Made by a program: the position numbers and the translations under genes. Under the pieces are notes generated by a model that did not search any database, was not told the DNA's origin, and was given only the letters and a program-made list of their open reading frames with translations. A stretch of 64,000 nt of DNA from Verrucomicrobiaceae bacterium. GTDB lineage: Bacteria > Verrucomicrobiota > Verrucomicrobiia > Verrucomicrobiales > DEV007. How positions within the stretch are numbered: the stretch's first letter is position 1; the number at the start of each line of letters is the position of its first letter. Below are positions 63,849 through 64,000 of this stretch, piece by piece. The DNA lies in contig SHBV01000004.1 of assembly GCA_004211885.1 (NCBI GenBank), positions 22,845 through 86,844 of the forward strand. The letters run 5' to 3'.

Positions 63849-64000
63849 ATGAAAGTATTTTTACTACTGATGCCTCTGTCCCTTGTTTTGGGTGCTTATG
63901 CTGAAGAGACGAACTCAGTAGAAGTTCGTCGTGCGATTGAAGGTGGTATCCGAATCGTTCAGAAAGGAGCCAAGAACTATCCAAACAATAGGGACTGCTT
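63849..64000 (+). CDS. Start of an exported protein, cut by window edge
   Basis: The first 50 codons of a gene running off the window. ATG at 63849 follows a leaderless AT-rich stretch. The signal peptide is VFLLLMPLSLVLGAYAEE, then SVEVRRAIEGGIRIVQKGAK with NYPNNRDC next. That start is like exported squalene-cyclase/prenyltransferase-repeat proteins of planctomycetes, where a CxxCH motif follows, but too little is present to assign a family. Confidence 0.65.
   Translation, partial: MKVFLLLMPLSLVLGAYAEETNSVEVRRAIEGGIRIVQKGAKNYPNNRDC

Overview
The window looks like chromosome from a marine member of the Verrucomicrobiota, or a close PVC-group relative. The organism has a Gram-negative envelope (BamA, an OmpH/Skp chaperone and LpxD in the usual order). 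It also has the DUF1552/DUF1592 pair with CxxCH motifs and ASPIC/FG-GAP proteins typical of Planctomycetes and Verrucomicrobia, LamG proteins, and an unusually high number of sulfatases. Many genes start with GTG or TTG and clear Shine-Dalgarno sites are rare. No phage, transposase or CRISPR array is visible. The assignment rests on gene content, not on a marker-gene tree.

Layout. 1-1.2 kb: a LamG/lamin-tail protein cut by the window edge. 1.3-5.2 kb: one long exported FG-GAP/ASPIC/thioredoxin-like/TPR gene interrupted by an in-frame TGA. 5.4-7.5 kb: an SMP-30 protein and an AGE-family epimerase. 7.5-15.3 kb: a probable eight-gene leftward operon (sulfatase, alr, a RelE-like protein, a class V aminotransferase, accB, accC, thiE, a PfkB kinase). 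15.4-18 kb: a small ABM protein, a Gfo/Idh/MocA oxidoreductase and ruvB. 18-22.4 kb: bamA-ompH-lpxD. 22.4-26.4 kb: a beta-CASP metallo-hydrolase, a sulfatase and an L,D-transpeptidase. 26.4-30.4 kb: the threonine pathway genes hom-thrC-lysC. 30.5-33.7 kb: a deacetylase and four small exported or membrane proteins. 33.7 kb: tRNA-Thr(UGU). 34-64 kb: an accessory region rich in exported hydrolases (six of the eight sulfatase genes, esterases, SGNH and SASA hydrolases, DUF1552/DUF1592, DUF3472, a beta-lactamase-like hydrolase), plus small secreted proteins.

The most interesting result is two independent in-frame TGA codons, at 3172-3174 and 47038-47040. In both, the reading frame continues into recognisable protein sequence. 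In both, the TGA is followed at the canonical distance by a hairpin with a 5-nt apical loop carrying GGU or CGU and a 5' bulge, which matches the bacterial SECIS layout. The first would put selenocysteine inside a large FG-GAP/ASPIC lipoprotein that also carries a C-A-P-C thioredoxin-like domain. The second would put it in the active-site loop of an exported thioredoxin-like protein, as Cys-Thr-Sec. Ordinary ORF calling splits both genes. TGA is a normal stop elsewhere in the window, so code reassignment does not explain this.

The 34-64 kb region suggests breakdown of sulfated and acetylated polysaccharides: sulfatases remove sulfate, the SASA, SGNH and PHB-depolymerase-like enzymes remove esters, and the AGE, SMP-30, Gfo/Idh/MocA and PfkB proteins could handle released sugars. 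No glycoside hydrolase, TonB-dependent receptor or formylglycine-generating enzyme was recognised here, so those would have to lie elsewhere.
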